This document shows, one piece after another, positions 61,856 to 64,000 of a stretch of DNA of 64,000 nt. A model generated the notes under the pieces. That model saw only the letters and a list, made by a program, of their open reading frames with translations, was not told the origin of the DNA and did no database searches. Every line of letters begins with the position of its first letter. The first letter of the stretch is position 1. The translations under genes and the position numbers were made by a program. The DNA is from Chlorobiales bacterium Clorobi_01 (lineage in GTDB: Bacteria > Bacteroidota > Chlorobiia > Chlorobiales > Chlorobiaceae), in the NCBI GenBank assembly GCA_001602925.1, contig LUZT01000011.1, positions 1-64,000 on the forward strand. The letters run 5' to 3'.

Positions 61856-63157
61856 ATGCGGAATTTCTTCGAATTCGACAGGCTCGGAACGAGTTACCGG
61901 CAGGAGTTTCTGGCGGGGCTGACCACCTTTTTCACGCTTTCCTACATCATCGTCGTCAACCCGGCCATCCTCGAAGCCGCCGGGATGCCGCGCGGCGCTT
62001 CGATGACCGCAACCATCCTGACAGCGGTGTTCGGCACGGTGCTGATGGGCCTGTATGCAAAGCGCCCCTTCGCCGTCGCGCCCTACATGGGCGAAAACGC
62101 CTTCATCGCCTATACGGTGGTCAAGACGCTTGGCTACTCGTGGCAGACCGCGCTCGGCGCCATTCTGGTCAGCGGTGTGCTCTTCACGCTCATCACGCTC
62201 ACCGGTGCACGAAAATGGCTGGCCGAAGCGATACCGATGACCCTCAAGCACAGCTTCGCGGTGGGCATAGGCCTTTTCCTCGCTTTCCTCGGCCTTTCCA
62301 ACATGGGCGTGGTTGCACTCGGCGTCCCCGGAGCTCCGGTGAAGCTCGGCGATCTGACGACAATTCCGGTACTCTGCGGCCTTGGTGGTCTGGCACTCAC
62401 TGGTGCGCTGCTCGTGCGCAGAGTCACCGGCGCTCTCGTGATCGGTATGGCTGCAACGACAATTCTGATGCTCTCGTTCGGTTTGCTGCAACTTCCCCAA
62501 ACCCCTTTCAGCCTGCCGCCTTCGGTCGCGCCGCTATTGCTCCAGGTCGATATTACCGGCGCCCTCACCTGGGGCTTCGTCGGAGTAATCCTGAGCGTGC
62601 TGGTGATGGATTTCGTCGACACGATGGGCACGCTGATCGGTCTCTCCGCTCGCGCCCGGCTGCTCGACGAGAACGGCAACCTGCCGGAGATAGAAAAGCC
62701 GATGCTGGTCGATGCGCTCTCGACCACCGCCGCCGCACTCTTCGGCACCACAACCGCAGGGGTGTTCATCGAATCGGCATCGGGCATCGAACAGGGTGGC
62801 AAGACCGGCTTCACGGCACTCGTGGTGGCGGGGTTGTTCCTGCTCGCCCTCTTCTTCGCGCCGATCCTGACCATCGTGCCGCCGCAGGCGTACGGACCGG
62901 TGCTCGTACTGGTGGGCATGTTCATGATCGAATCTGCGGGTTACTTCGATTTCGACGACTACACCGAGCTGCTCCCCGCCTTTCTGACCATCGTCATGAT
63001 GCTCTTCACCTTCAATATCGGCGTCGGTATCACGATGGGCTTCATCAGCTGGGTCGTCATCAAGGCGCTGGCGGGAAGATTCCGCGAGATCAATACCGGC
63101 ATGACCGCGCTCGCGCTGCTCTCCGCAACCTTCTATATTTTCTATCCTTACCATTGA
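61856..63157 (+). CDS. NCS2-family purine permease (AzgA-like)
   Basis: A 433-residue multi-helix transporter. LTTFFTLSYIIVVNPAIL, MGENAFIAYTVV and ESASGIEQGGKTGFTA are the AzgA/GhxP-type signatures (guanine, hypoxanthine, adenine uptake with protons). I start at ATG 61856 where homology begins; no ribosome binding site is visible. Ends nine bases before the next gene. Confidence 0.92.
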   Translation: MRNFFEFDRLGTSYRQEFLAGLTTFFTLSYIIVVNPAILEAAGMPRGASMTATILTAVFGTVLMGLYAKRPFAVAPYMGENAFIAYTVVKTLGYSWQTALGAILVSGVLFTLITLTGARKWLAEAIPMTLKHSFAVGIGLFLAFLGLSNMGVVALGVPGAPVKLGDLTTIPVLCGLGGLALTGALLVRRVTGALVIGMAATTILMLSFGLLQLPQTPFSLPPSVAPLLLQVDITGALTWGFVGVILSVLVMDFVDTMGTLIGLSARARLLDENGNLPEIEKPMLVDALSTTAAALFGTTTAGVFIESASGIEQGGKTGFTALVVAGLFLLALFFAPILTIVPPQAYGPVLVLVGMFMIESAGYFDFDDYTELLPAFLTIVMMLFTFNIGVGITMGFISWVVIKALAGRFREINTGMTALALLSATFYIFYPYH

Positions 63158-63165
63158 GAGAACCG

Positions 63166-64000
63166 ATGCTCAAGTCAAAGCTCAGAATCGTTCAGGCCGA
63201 CTGCACGCTGGCCAATTTCGAGGAAAATCTCGAACGCCACATCAAAGCCATCGAAACTGCGATCCGTGACGGCGCGGACGCCATCGCCTTCCCGGAGCTG
63301 TCGCTGACCGGCTACAACGTGCAGGACGCCGCGCAAGACATGGCGATGCACATCGACGACCGGCGGCTCGATCCGCTTCGCGAGCTGAGCCGCGACATCT
63401 GTATCTTCTGCGGGGGAATCGAGCTGAGCGACGACTACGGCGTCTACAACTCGGCCTTCATGTTCGAGGATGGCGCAGGCCGGAGCGTGCACCGCAAGAT
63501 CTATCTGCCGACCTACGGCATGTTCGAGGAGCTGCGATATTTCTCGGCGGGACGGCAGATAGAAACCGTGACCTCGCGACGCATCGGCAAGGTCGGTGTC
63601 GCTATCTGCGAGGATTTCTGGCATATGTCGGTGCCCTACCTGCTGGCCCACCAGGGAGCGAAGCTTTTGCTCGTGCTCATGTCGAGCCCGCTGCGCCTCT
63701 CACCCGGTCAGGGCGTTCCGGCCATCGTGACGCAGTGGCAGACCATCGCTTCGACCAGCGCGTTTCTGCTCAGTTGTTACGTTGCCTGCGTCAACCGCGT
63801 GGGCAACGAGGACAGCTTCACCTACTGGGGCAACTCGGCAGTCACCGCACCCGACGGATCGATCGCGGCATCCGCGCCGATGTTCAGCGAGCACAGCTTC
63901 GACGCGACTATCGACTACTCGGTGGTCAAGCGGGTACGGCTCCAGTCATCACACTTCCTCGACGAGGACACCAAGCTCTTTGCCTCCCAGCTCGAAACCA
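63166..64000 (+). CDS. Nitrilase-superfamily protein, possibly NAD+ synthetase glutaminase part (3' end outside window)
   Basis: The frame from ATG 63166 stays open to the window end (278 codons). The nitrilase catalytic triad is E44 (FPELSLTGY), K111 (HRKIYLP) and C148 (AICEDFWH). It is either a stand-alone carbon-nitrogen hydrolase or the N-terminal glutaminase of a glutamine-dependent NAD+ synthetase; the deciding C-terminal half is missing. Coupled to the NCS2 permease gene (eight-base gap). Confidence 0.85.
   Translation, partial: MLKSKLRIVQADCTLANFEENLERHIKAIETAIRDGADAIAFPELSLTGYNVQDAAQDMAMHIDDRRLDPLRELSRDICIFCGGIELSDDYGVYNSAFMFEDGAGRSVHRKIYLPTYGMFEELRYFSAGRQIETVTSRRIGKVGVAICEDFWHMSVPYLLAHQGAKLLLVLMSSPLRLSPGQGVPAIVTQWQTIASTSAFLLSCYVACVNRVGNEDSFTYWGNSAVTAPDGSIAASAPMFSEHSFDATIDYSVVKRVRLQSSHFLDEDTKLFASQLET

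Overview
The window is about 64 kb of GC-rich chromosome (AT-rich only in a few intergenic and accessory stretches) from what looks like a green sulfur bacterium (Chlorobiota), most likely Chlorobaculum or a close relative. The evidence is a BCD/PucC-type (bacterio)chlorophyll carrier, a flavodoxin fused to a protochlorophyllide-reductase C-terminal (PCP_red) domain, a short archaeal-type prolyl-tRNA synthetase, and protein sequences that match my memory of Chlorobium family members. No rRNA, tRNA, CRISPR array, prophage or intact insertion sequence was found. Many genes lack a strong Shine-Dalgarno sequence, so several starts rest on family length.

Layout. 1-5.3 kb: the end of aroC and its terminator, a decayed endonuclease/exonuclease/phosphatase gene, a 46-residue peptide gene, cysE, queD, a small hypothetical gene and an Asp/Arg-rich lipoprotein. 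5.3-8.6 kb (minus): an operon of BCD transporter, radical SAM protein and aldo/keto reductase. 8.8-10.6 kb: TPP riboswitch and thiC. 10.7-15.4 kb (minus): greA-hypothetical-tpiA, then trpE-htrA. 15.5-20.4 kb: a short membrane protein, then def-fmt-lepA-lepB on the minus strand. 20.7-22.6 kb: Fur-family regulator, SMR pump, proB. 22.7-27.5 kb (minus): a TonB receptor plus beta-propeller phytase, lying between an intact NADPH:FMN reductase gene and a remnant of a second copy.

27.7-33.9 kb: a DUF4403-like protein, a uridine-kinase-like enzyme, a nitroreductase, a secreted repeat protein and a membrane-anchored 5'-nucleotidase. 33.9-35.7 kb is an AT-rich accessory patch: a HigBA-like toxin-antitoxin pair with a visible promoter and operators, and a membrane-protein gene split by one frameshift. 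35.8-41.6 kb: AphA-type lipoprotein phosphatase, OsmC protein, a divergent MreB-like protein, a secreted caspase-like peptidase and an aquaporin. 41.7-48 kb: proA (with a coupled upstream ORF), LolD-like ATPase, MFS transporter, PerR, a near-perfect PerR box and a katG broken by an out-of-frame deletion. 48-52 kb: sugar aminotransferase, mpl, gap. 52.5-54 kb: palindromic repeats and two tandem flavodoxin-like genes. 54-58 kb (minus): prmC, hrcA-grpE-dnaJ. 58-64 kb: a small membrane protein, a DUF4412-like secreted protein, proS, 2-Cys peroxiredoxin, an NCS2 purine permease and the start of a nitrilase-superfamily gene.

Themes. Phytase, 5'-nucleotidase and AphA phosphatase together suggest scavenging of organic phosphate outside the cytoplasm. 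PerR, KatG and peroxiredoxin form an oxygen-defence set whose KatG is apparently inactivated. The BCD operon and the PCP_red flavodoxin point to pigment metabolism. The least explained elements are the TonB-phytase cassette flanked by a repeated gene end, the flavodoxin-PCP_red fusion, the secreted caspase-like protein, the frameshifted membrane gene beside the toxin-antitoxin locus, and several very short ORFs.
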